From IMG/VR virus record IMGVR_UViG_3300006921_000045, positions 1-38,769 of that record: 38,769 nt of DNA; one strand, 5' to 3'. The notes beneath the pieces were generated by a model. It was not told the origin of the DNA. It searched no databases and saw nothing but the letters and a program-made list of their open reading frames with translations. This stretch comes from a virus. Positions 26,401-33,347 of this stretch are shown here, in pieces (position 1 is the stretch's first letter; the number at the start of each line of letters is the position of its first letter). The position numbers and the translations under genes are program-made.

Positions 26401-27729
26401 ACAAGCTTGAGTAAAAGGAGATATAATAGAATACTCCTTATCTTTAAATAAAAATCTATAAGCAAATCTTACAAACTTATCTTTTAAGTACTCACAATCA
26501 CCAGGCCATTCATCATTATAATAAGGATTAACCAAAGAAAAATAATAAGTATCATTAGCACTCCAACCCTCATCGGCTTGCAACTCAGTAGCGTTATATG
26601 CTGGCCATCCGCCATCAGCTAATGATGGTGTAAAAAAACTATTACCTCCTGATTCATTTATTTCATATACGGCTTGCCAACCAGAACCTGGTTCATCAGC
26701 ATTGTAAACCCAAAGTTCTCCTTGGTCACAAACATGCGGAAATACTCCTCCACTTATTTCATTAAATAAAGGAATAGGGGAATGTTCTAGTTTAAAAGTA
26801 TTAACTGTAAGAAAATTAGGAGATTCTCCAACACTTACTCCAGAAGGAGGAAGTTGTCTACTGCAAGTATCTTTCATGGTGGAAAGTTCCGCAACAGTTA
26901 ACTCTAGAACCGCAGTTCCTTCTTTACTTTGTATTTCTACTCTATCATTATCATTGTAACCAACCCCTGCGTTAACAATATTAACACTAGTTAAATTGCC
27001 GGTAATAGGATTAGTTGAATTAACCTCCACGACAAGACCAAAACCGGTGGTAGATCCTTGATTCACGGTGCTGTAAGCTATATCAGTAGGCCAGAATATA
27101 GGACTAGGAGCTGTTCCACCACCACCAGATATTACAGCAATACTAACTACTTCGTCAGAAAGTAAAGATATTGGATTCCATGGATAGTATTTAGCAACTG
27201 ATATTAAATCTTCATTGTTGTAGTAAAACTCATCATCTCTAGCGGTGTTAATATTTATTTTTCTAGGTTGGTTTCTATTGTCTGTCCAAAACAGTAAATC
27301 TTCTATTAAGTCAGCATTTTCTATAGGAGCAGATAATGAAAAATTAAGAAAACTTCCTGAGCATAGAACTGAATAACTATTATTGGTAGTATCTAGTTCT
27401 ATTATACTTGAAGTTATACCAGGTGTTGACATTTCTCCAGAAAAATTCTGTATATTAACAGAAGAAGAACAATCAAGAAAATTAGTTACAAAAAGATAAA
27501 CTCTTTGTCTTACGTCATCTATGCATTTACCTATAACCTCTACATTACATTCAGGTAATTCTATTAATTTAGCATTACCTAATGCTACGTGTAAAGCACC
27601 TACATCATCTCCTTCTGTTTGACTAATAGAAACATTTAGGGCATCTCTATACTCTCCTTTAGGTACTAATCTATCGTCTAAGTCTTTATTCATCTTAGAC
27701 TTTATAAACGTAGTTTTTATTTCCGCCAT
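23458..27729 (-). CDS. Large tail nozzle-type structural protein, 1423 aa
   Basis: The start (KSKMNKDLDDRLVPKGEYRD, ALNVSISQTEGDDVGALHVALGNAKL) and the following IGKCIDDVRQRVYLFVTNF and LLFWTDNRNQPRKININT are characteristic of podovirus tail-tube/nozzle (T7 gp12-like) propeller proteins. The middle contains two GxGYxxxD segments (near residue 255, GVGYNDND, and near 768, GIGYEDGD), which look like small repeated beta modules. It is much larger than T7 gp12 (794 aa), so inserted decorative or receptor-binding modules are likely. Rich in Asn/Thr/Ser, as in exposed tail proteins. Function by family resemblance. Confidence 0.7.
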   Translation of the reverse strand: MAEIKTTFIKSKMNKDLDDRLVPKGEYRDALNVSISQTEGDDVGALHVALGNAKLIELPECNVEVIGKCIDDVRQRVYLFVTNFLDCSSSVNIQNFSGEMSTPGITSSIIELDTTNNSYSVLCSGSFLNFSLSAPIENADLIEDLLFWTDNRNQPRKININTARDDEFYYNNEDLISVAKYYPWNPISLLSDEVVSIAVISGGGGTAPSPIFWPTDIAYSTVNQGSTTGFGLVVEVNSTNPITGNLTSVNIVNAGVGYNDNDRVEIQSKEGTAVLELTVAELSTMKDTCSRQLPPSGVSVGESPNFLTVNTFKLEHSPIPLFNEISGGVFPHVCDQGELWVYNADEPGSGWQAVYEINESGGNSFFTPSLADGGWPAYNATELQADEGWSANDTYYFSLVNPYYNDEWPGDCEYLKDKFVRFAYRFLFKDKEYSIISPFTQACFQPDQYGYFLYPDQQRAYDATDVDFVQNRITEIDLIIPCPDFIDNAINKSWDNASRSMGIKAIEIIYKDDNETTLKVLDTITSAEFSNNTTDKIKYTYQSRAPYRVLPESELTRTSDKVPIKAQTQSVTGNRVVYGNYIDKHSSIESLNYQVGVGTKSSIEQIKEYYNHTVKQNRTYQAGFLLRDRYGRASDVILSSLDELATNPGTGVTYKGSTFFHPFSESTIDLITATNTWPGDEISVLINQPIPEQGPSGYPGVFKGYQRSYNAITNLYAGATPGNYPPTVVPNIYDCLGGSGTGLQIQGIVDADGYFVYTKDLPIVVNYGIGYEDGDIITIENPSTPGSGDATFVFQPSVEPNLLGFYSYAVVIKQQEQDYYNVYLPGVLNNGILSTAETSNVTATVSVFGDNINKVPKDLNDIAPTQRGFSSSVFLSYRVENVFDGGSVSNRQYYPGTNLEKVVTLGTLNDFGVTNERPSAPLRGAGTSSATQQLSGFLDNVDVGSLVTAVDNLNGNTLIDETDEVYVLSYYEDSTSAGDSKVTLNQSINTAAWVNSGTFTFNPPGTIYKSEENPLLGILATNGKIGLTRDEGMVPSLTVFETKPTFSNLNIFWETTTTGNVSELNFDVINGDIFPIATAVSDIKFDLNEVNANNTSPVDVTNLFFPLDAANIPILDPNTICTLESVVDGNGTPSSGWAIVPDFAGRFKIRNTKDRFCGFDPQLFTYTFYLKFVYNNTALNFNFTAVLSNSKPNTNYSPPAIQTGYAPDWNNGYGVPLAGVALPSSTSGGTFPSSSRVFNGNLIDNGAINNDKKRDLTLSLLSATVVGFNDIPCANNLYQLCENLNATTDYNGDQSTAGLYIGMDVKAWFWWLPVSPAQSFNINSLDRFGGPYENASIQPTTSFDAFYSGQIPDQYLYWGGLPTNNDNGTSFGAANTGLNYYGTTYKRCNDVEIELTFEAEDGEGAKSTIQSTIFRPWNNQYSC

Positions 27730-27733
27730 TTAA

Positions 27734-28900
27734 TTAATGTTTAATCCATTTAGATTTTCCTCTCATTACTTGAGTAAATTCTCCTAGCTTAATGTTTTGT
27801 AATCTTATTTTAGCATTTCGTAGAGTTGCTCTTCTATCTTTTTTAAATCTTTGTACGATGTGTTCTGGTATGTTTCTTCGTGTAGATAAAATGCTATAAG
27901 CAATATGCATGTACATAGCTTCTTCGGCCATCTTAGGAACCTTAGTATCTTTGTCTAATGCTAGACCATCTGATATATACGAAAAGGTTATTAATGCTCC
28001 TTGTAAACTACTAGAAAAAGACATTGTCCCTGTTCTTTCGTTAATTGTAAACCAGCCGTTCATTTGAGCTGTTTGAGGAGTTAAGCCATACATTCTTCCA
28101 TACCAATTTAAAGATGGATAATATCCCCAATAATCTCCCCATGGATAGTTTTGCCAATTTTGAGCCCAATCCCATTGTTGGTTTTTCCAACGTTCTTCTA
28201 CTAATGATTGAGCGGCTTCATTGTTATTACTAAATGAGTTTTGTGTTGGTATGCCTTGATCATCTTGTAAAGGTAGTTCAGTAGGGTTAGAAGTTAAAAC
28301 TGTAGGATATATTATTCTTTCTACTCCACCACCATCTACCCAAGATAATTTCACATAATTAACATAATCTTGTGGAAGAGGCAATGAGCAGCTAGGAGGT
28401 ATAGTTAATTCTTGAGAGTTAACACTTTTTAAAGTATCATAACTAAATTCTTGTAATCCTCTTTTAGCATGAAACAATACATCAGTTCTTCTTACTCTAG
28501 GTATTATATTATCAGGGCCAACATATGCTACTAAAAAGTTATCTATAACATCATTTAGTTTTATATATTCATACCCACCATAATTGTCTTCTACCGTAGG
28601 TACTGTTAACTGAATAACCACATTAGAACTTACAACACCTATTCCATTTGGCCAAGTTATTTGACTACCATTAGGTGCAGAAATATAAGATTCGTTTTGT
28701 GGTATTAACGTAGAATTACCAGCTAAGTCTATAACATAAATATTATAATTTGAAGCTTCTGCAATTTGATTACCAGAAAAATCAAAAGCACTAATCAAAG
28801 GCGTGTTAAAGCCTACGTTGTAAATGTCTTGTCCAGCAGAAACCCAAAAAGGTTGTTGACCAGAGTAGTATTGTGCATTAGTTTCAGTTAGTAAACCCAT
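27734..28900 (-). CDS. Head-tail connector / tail-tube protein candidate, 388 aa
   Basis: N-terminal half is beta-rich with an Ig-like or carbohydrate-binding look (QQPFWVSAGQDIYNV, SQITWPNGIGVVSSNVVIQLTVP). The segment VRRTDVLFHAKRGLQEFSYDTLKSV is typical of the helical adaptor part of phage head-tail connectors. A W/N/Y-rich insert lies at ~235-265 (WKNQQWDWAQNW, WGDYWGYYPSLNWYGR). The end is a basic helix (FKKDRRATLRNAKIRLQNIK). Located between two other structural proteins, 5 bases from the nozzle gene. Adaptor versus tube role cannot be decided from sequence alone. Confidence 0.6.
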   Translation of the reverse strand: MGLLTETNAQYYSGQQPFWVSAGQDIYNVGFNTPLISAFDFSGNQIAEASNYNIYVIDLAGNSTLIPQNESYISAPNGSQITWPNGIGVVSSNVVIQLTVPTVEDNYGGYEYIKLNDVIDNFLVAYVGPDNIIPRVRRTDVLFHAKRGLQEFSYDTLKSVNSQELTIPPSCSLPLPQDYVNYVKLSWVDGGGVERIIYPTVLTSNPTELPLQDDQGIPTQNSFSNNNEAAQSLVEERWKNQQWDWAQNWQNYPWGDYWGYYPSLNWYGRMYGLTPQTAQMNGWFTINERTGTMSFSSSLQGALITFSYISDGLALDKDTKVPKMAEEAMYMHIAYSILSTRRNIPEHIVQRFKKDRRATLRNAKIRLQNIKLGEFTQVMRGKSKWIKH

Positions 28901-28903
28901 ATC

Positions 28904-29710
28904 TTATTGTTTTTCTAAAGTTTCTTCTTGTTGAATTTTTTGAGTGGCTACTTGCACTATTTGTGGATCTCGTATAACTACACCAGCATAAAACAAAATA
29001 TTAATAACTACCTCTGTTTGCTCTGAGTTATGTAATTCAAAATTTACAGAGCCACTTAAAGGATTTACAACTCCAGAAGTTCCCGGTGGTGCGTATATAT
29101 ATTGTCCTAATGTACCAACTGTGTACGCCCAAACAACATCTTCAGGTTTTTTAATGTAATCAATTAAAATAGATCCTTCAGTTATCGGTGGTATGGTTGT
29201 AAGATTTTTACCTAAATTAATAGAAGTAGGTTTAGCAAATATTTTATTTCTTTCATAAAGATATATAGGCCAAGACTTAGATGGTGCTGTTAATTTAGAC
29301 CTAGACACTAAATTAAATTCATGCCTATCAACGGGTTGTAGCTCAACATATTCATCACTAAAGTTGTAAGTATTGGCAACGCCAGGTACTTGTAAAAAGT
29401 CTCTAAACGTAACTCCTCCTAATCTATACAAGTCTTCAGGCACATCAAAACCTCCACCTGTGTAAGTAGGAAATTCTTCAGTTCTAAATACTTCTAGTTT
29501 CTCTTCAGTATTTTTTAACCGATCAGCATATTCTATTTCTGTTTGTGGAGTACGGGAATATAGATTTAAGTCTTCGAAATACCTTTCAAAGATTTCCCTT
29601 TGGACTTGAGTTGCTATCTTATTGAATTCAAAAGGTGTCATGTAACCTCTTTGTTCTTTATTAAGAATCAATAAGACTGTTTGATATACATCGTTTACGT
29701 TTATAGCCAT
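28904..29710 (-). CDS. Structural protein, connector/adaptor candidate, 268 aa
   Basis: The protein begins AINVNDVYQTVLLILNKEQR, then GYMTPFEFNKIATQVQREIFERYF, a helical pattern common in connector-like proteins of marine phages. The later part is beta-rich (VELQPVDRHEFNLVSRSKLT, SILIDYIKKPEDVVW) and the end is helical (VVIRDPQIVQVATQKIQQ). An in-frame ATG at 29740 falls inside the loop of the terminator hairpin at 29731-29748, so I choose the ATG at 29708-29710, which is preceded by an A/T-only leader. It lies after the terminator and so may need its own promoter or readthrough. Confidence 0.65.
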   Translation of the reverse strand: MAINVNDVYQTVLLILNKEQRGYMTPFEFNKIATQVQREIFERYFEDLNLYSRTPQTEIEYADRLKNTEEKLEVFRTEEFPTYTGGGFDVPEDLYRLGGVTFRDFLQVPGVANTYNFSDEYVELQPVDRHEFNLVSRSKLTAPSKSWPIYLYERNKIFAKPTSINLGKNLTTIPPITEGSILIDYIKKPEDVVWAYTVGTLGQYIYAPPGTSGVVNPLSGSVNFELHNSEQTEVVINILFYAGVVIRDPQIVQVATQKIQQEETLEKQ

Positions 29711-29721
29711 TTGTAATATTT

Positions 29722-29757
29722 TAAAAAAAAAGCGGCGCAAGGGCCGCCTTTATTATT
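29722..29757 (-). terminator. Intrinsic terminator upstream of the connector/tail genes
   Basis: On the minus strand, GCGGC pairs with GCCGC around a 6-base loop (CCTTGC), extended by a G-T and A-T pairs, followed by a run of nine T. Arms lie at 29732-29736 and 29743-29747. It follows the stop of the 29766-30521 gene. Confidence 0.85.
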
Positions 29758-29765
29758 ATCACACG

Positions 29766-30521
29766 TTAAGAAAGTTTTTTCTGTATAGATTTAAATACTT
29801 CCAATCCTTCATCAGTCTGAAACCAGGACGCCATTGCGGAATAAGGGTTTTCATCAAAAGGAATTGTCATTAACTTCTTTCCATTACTTGCCCAACTAAA
29901 TGTTCGGTTATCTTGAGAAAGTTTAATAATTCTATTTTCAACAGCTTTTATAGCAATGCTTCTAAGCTGTACATTTTCATCATTAACTAAATCTAAGAAG
30001 AGTTTAGGTTTTCTTTTAGCAAATATCAATAAATCTCTTTTAATCTCTCTAGAACTCATCTTATTAACTCTAGAACCTTCTTCAACTCTCATTATAGCTT
30101 CAGCTTGTTCTATGTCTAATGTTTTAGCAATATTTAATGCATCAATTTCTAGTTCAATATCTTCTATATCGTATTGTGCTATTATCTGTGGCCTATGCTC
30201 TATATATTCTCTTGTGCGTTTAGGGTGATAAAGTGATAATAGTTTTTGTAAGTTTTGTTGTTCTTTTGGAACAAACAATCTTCCATCTTGAAATACAATA
30301 TGCCCCATAGTCGCGGTTCCGCTTTGTTCATCTACAAATGGAGAGGACATGTTGGTAGCGTATCGTAATTCTCTTTGTTCGCCAGACACTTCATCAAAAT
30401 ATAATAATGGAGATCTAGCGCTATGCCTAGAACTTAATCTTAGTGTTAAAGGCTTTTTATTGATTAACGTGTAAAGTCTATCTTTTATTTCCCAATCTTT
30501 GGGAGTTGCTGTTGTTTTCAT
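29766..30521 (-). CDS. Unknown phage protein between capsid and connector genes, 251 aa
   Basis: No family recognised. The N-terminal half contains strand-rich segments (KPLTLRLSSRHSARSPLLYFDEVSGEQR) ending in GHIVFQDGRLFVPKEQQNLQKLLSLYHP. The second half is helical and charged (DIEQAEAIMRVEEGSRVNKMSSREIKRDLLIFAKRKP), finishing with a WASNGKKLMTIPFDENPYSAMASWF segment. From memory, a protein of this type (FxDGxL..PK..Q.LQ..LS.YHP) follows the major capsid gene in several marine phages and is annotated hypothetical. It is flanked on both sides by terminators, so it forms its own small transcription unit or is made at reduced level by readthrough. Confidence 0.62.
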   Translation of the reverse strand: MKTTATPKDWEIKDRLYTLINKKPLTLRLSSRHSARSPLLYFDEVSGEQRELRYATNMSSPFVDEQSGTATMGHIVFQDGRLFVPKEQQNLQKLLSLYHPKRTREYIEHRPQIIAQYDIEDIELEIDALNIAKTLDIEQAEAIMRVEEGSRVNKMSSREIKRDLLIFAKRKPKLFLDLVNDENVQLRSIAIKAVENRIIKLSQDNRTFSWASNGKKLMTIPFDENPYSAMASWFQTDEGLEVFKSIQKKLS

Positions 30522-30534
30522 AATATAATATAAT

Positions 30535-30570
30535 AAAAAAATAAAAACTAGGGTGCCGAAACACCCTAGT
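30535..30570 (-). terminator. Intrinsic terminator after the major capsid gene
   Basis: ACTAGGGTG (30547-30555) pairs with CACCCTAGT (30562-30570) with a 6-base loop; on the minus strand it is followed by TTTTTATTTTTTTATT. It sits 12 bases beyond the capsid stop and would allow high capsid expression relative to downstream genes. Confidence 0.88.
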
Positions 30571-30581
30571 AAAGGTTATTA

Positions 30582-32126
30582 TCAAGTAGTGAACAAGATA
30601 AAGTTGTTAGCTGCTTGTGTTACCAAACATCTTTCAGATAGGAAGTGAACTTCCATAGCATCCAAAGAAGATGTGTAAGCTCCACCTACAGAACCTGTAA
30701 CCCAAGACTTAAGTCTTCTGTCATCAGTTTCTGAAGCTCTATATCTAACGTGCAAGAATGGACGTCTGATATTTGAACCTAGCATTTGATCGTAAACTGT
30801 TGAAGTTCCAGCAGGAACCATAACACCTTCGATATCTTTTGCTAAACCTCGAGTAGAAGCATCGTTTAGATATTTCCAGTCAGTTTTGTAGAAGTCATAA
30901 GAACCTCTTCTAAAACCATCAAACCCAAAGTTCAATGCCATATTAGCATCATTTTCAAATAGACCATAAGAAGCTCCGTTAGCACCGCCAGCTTGAGCTG
31001 ATCCATTAACGTTTGCCATCATGTTATCCATTGCTAGAGATAAAGATCTATTACAGAAAATCATGTTTTCTTCAATAGCACCTTCAAAATCTAACTGAGC
31101 TAAAATTTCATCAAAGTCAGCTAAAGCAGCGTTACCACCGCCAGCACCTGCGAAATTTTGATACTCATGTCCTCTGTCTCTTACAGCAGCAAATAAACCT
31201 TGAGTTCCTTTGTTACCTGTAAAAGCAGCGTTAGATAAAGCAATACCAGCCACAGCAGATGTAGCAGTAGCAAGTTCACCTTCAACCATCGCCATTTCCA
31301 TGTAATCTTCAAATCTTAATCTTGTTTCAGATTCAGATTTTAGATACCATAAAAATCCGGATGTTCCATCTTCAGTAGAAACTTCAACCCAACCAATTTG
31401 AGCAGTGTCAGATCCATTGATCTCAAACTTGTCTCTTATGATTATAGGTGAGTTAGAATACTGTGTGAAATCTGGTTCAATAGAAGCTAACGCATCTGTA
31501 TTAGAACCTTTCACCCATTCTGCACCGTAAACGAATACAGCTACAGGAGAATTAACACCACCAGAAGATCCTGATCCAGAGAAAACACCACCAGAAGCAG
31601 CTGTTAAGCCAGCAGCAGTATAAGGAGCAACTGTTACGTCACATTCTCTAGTTACACCAGCACCGCCACCTGTGTAGTTGCTAGGAGCAGCAGTTACAAT
31701 TACTTTCATTGTTTCACCAATTCCAGTACCTGTAGTACCATTTCCATAAACCACTAAGGTTTGGTTGATTTTGATAGCACATTCTTTATTACCTACTGTA
31801 CCACCAGCTGCAGAAACATCTGGATCAATAGCAACTCTGATTGTAGTATCATCTATTACTTCACACGTCTCGTAAGCGACATGTAATCTGTTTTGTTCAG
31901 ACCATACGACTTGGTCAGATGTCATTGGCATTTCAGCGCCAACCATTCTTAAGAATCCGGCAATAGTTCTATTACCATATCTTTCTACCTCTTGCTCATA
32001 AAGCTCTGGTAGGTACTGTTGTGCGAAGTCATTATCACCATCTGTAAAAGACAAATAGTTAGTAGTTAATGTCATTCGCTTCTGAGCGGGCTCCAAATTT
32101 GGACCCAACGCTGGATTTAAACTCAT
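30582..32126 (-). CDS. Major capsid protein
   Basis: The 514-residue protein lies between the scaffold-like gene and the tail genes, where podovirus capsid genes are found. It starts MSLNPALGPNLEPAQKRMTL and contains QYLPELYEQEVERYGNRTIAGFLRM, a helix like the HK97-type spine helix/N-arm. Residues ~115-205 are Gly/Ser/Ala-rich beta segments (VTVAPYTAAGLTAASGGVFS) that may form an inserted surface domain. The C-terminal part (ARDIEGVMVPAGTS-like, LHVRYRASETDDRRLKSWVTGSVGG) is typical of capsid domain ends. Codons are less AT-extreme than in neighbours, consistent with high expression. Strong terminator follows. HK97 fold is inferred. Confidence 0.82.
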   Translation of the reverse strand: MSLNPALGPNLEPAQKRMTLTTNYLSFTDGDNDFAQQYLPELYEQEVERYGNRTIAGFLRMVGAEMPMTSDQVVWSEQNRLHVAYETCEVIDDTTIRVAIDPDVSAAGGTVGNKECAIKINQTLVVYGNGTTGTGIGETMKVIVTAAPSNYTGGGAGVTRECDVTVAPYTAAGLTAASGGVFSGSGSSGGVNSPVAVFVYGAEWVKGSNTDALASIEPDFTQYSNSPIIIRDKFEINGSDTAQIGWVEVSTEDGTSGFLWYLKSESETRLRFEDYMEMAMVEGELATATSAVAGIALSNAAFTGNKGTQGLFAAVRDRGHEYQNFAGAGGGNAALADFDEILAQLDFEGAIEENMIFCNRSLSLAMDNMMANVNGSAQAGGANGASYGLFENDANMALNFGFDGFRRGSYDFYKTDWKYLNDASTRGLAKDIEGVMVPAGTSTVYDQMLGSNIRRPFLHVRYRASETDDRRLKSWVTGSVGGAYTSSLDAMEVHFLSERCLVTQAANNFILFTT

Positions 32127-32143
32127 AATTTTAAATTTTTAAG

Positions 32144-33325
32144 TTATGTTCTTTTTTTAATTTTCAACTTCGAAGCATCAGCACCAGTAATTGCTTTAAC
32201 CTTTAATCCATTAATATACATATCGCCACCTGAGGTTGCCCTTGGTTTGCCATCATTTATATTTTTTGATTTTGCCATTAAATCTTTAGTCGCATCGGCT
32301 TTGCCTTGGTCATAAAAATGTTTAGCAATGGAATCAGAATTACTTGCTGCATATATAGCTTTGTGATAACCGGAATAATCGATTACTTCTCCTTTGTCAT
32401 TTAAGAACTTCTTAAAAACGGAGCGCAAATCAGATTGACGATTAGCAGTGTCTTCAGGGTTATTTAGTTTATACCTAAACGATTTCTCCCCGACATCAAA
32501 ATTAAAACCGTTAAATTCTCCTTTAAAAAACTCTACTGTTTTACTTTTAAACTGACCATGCATTTTCGCTGCTTCTTCTTGGTTCTGTTTGTACGCGTCC
32601 CAAAATTTCATAGCTTCTTGTTGTTCTGGTGTTACATTAGATTTCAACTTGATCTCTTTATAATAATCACCTTTTGAACTTTCCAAGAATTTACGAGCAT
32701 TTGCAACTTCTTCTTTATACGACAGTTTTTTCATTTTAACTGTTCGTTCATCATCCACATCTTCATCCCATGAAAATTTATCATCGAGAAGAAAATCTAT
32801 TTCTTCTTTATCTAAATGGGATTTAGTTTTGGAATAATATTCTCTTAACACCTTACTATCATCTACACTAGTATAATCTTTATTTAGATTAACATAGTCT
32901 TCTACAGTTCCGCCAGTTTCTCTCATAAACTCAACTAAACTCTCCAAGTTTTCTGGAACATTAGTTTGTTTAACTTCTGGTGATTGGGTAGAAGCTTCTG
33001 GTGTAGTAGGTGTTTCTATAATTTCTTCAACTATTTTTTCTTCTTCTTTAGTCTCATTGGAAGTGGTTTGTTCTTCGGAGTGTGTCTCTCCCACAGGTTG
33101 CAATTCCACTTGGGCTTCTTGCCTTTCTTCTTTGCTTTCCTCTCCTGTGCTCTGCACGCTACTCTCTGTGATTGGCTCTTGAACGGCATTTTCTTCTTTT
33201 TTATTTAAATCTATTTTTATAGAATCATCTTTCTTATTAGCAAGTTTTCGTGGTCTACCACGTTTCTTTTTCATTTTAAATTCTCCTTCTTGAGGTACTT
33301 GCGTTCCTACTGTTTCTTCTGACAT
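32144..33325 (-). CDS. Scaffolding protein candidate with AT-hook-like motif
   Basis: 393 residues, highly charged, with a Glu/Thr/Ser-rich disordered first third and long helices afterwards (EEVANARKFLESSKGDYYKE, TPEQQEAMKFWDAYKQNQEE). This is the classical look of a podovirus scaffold, and it lies between portal and capsid genes. Residues 19-28 read KKKRGRPRKL, an AT-hook core (RGRP) that binds the minor groove of AT-rich DNA; no scaffold I know of is defined by this, so it may be chance or a real DNA contact. The nucleotide stretch 33065-33190 is more GC-rich than its surroundings. Role inferred from composition and position. Confidence 0.7.
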   Translation of the reverse strand: MSEETVGTQVPQEGEFKMKKKRGRPRKLANKKDDSIKIDLNKKEENAVQEPITESSVQSTGEESKEERQEAQVELQPVGETHSEEQTTSNETKEEEKIVEEIIETPTTPEASTQSPEVKQTNVPENLESLVEFMRETGGTVEDYVNLNKDYTSVDDSKVLREYYSKTKSHLDKEEIDFLLDDKFSWDEDVDDERTVKMKKLSYKEEVANARKFLESSKGDYYKEIKLKSNVTPEQQEAMKFWDAYKQNQEEAAKMHGQFKSKTVEFFKGEFNGFNFDVGEKSFRYKLNNPEDTANRQSDLRSVFKKFLNDKGEVIDYSGYHKAIYAASNSDSIAKHFYDQGKADATKDLMAKSKNINDGKPRATSGGDMYINGLKVKAITGADASKLKIKKRT

Positions 33326-33347
33326 AATATAATATAATAATTAATAA

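Noticed and set aside
21733-27729. Frameshift splitting one nozzle gene into two
   Set aside because: The 1423-aa frame ends with a normal stop, a 9-base spacer and an A/T-rich leader with ATG follow, so two genes are more likely than a sequencing error.
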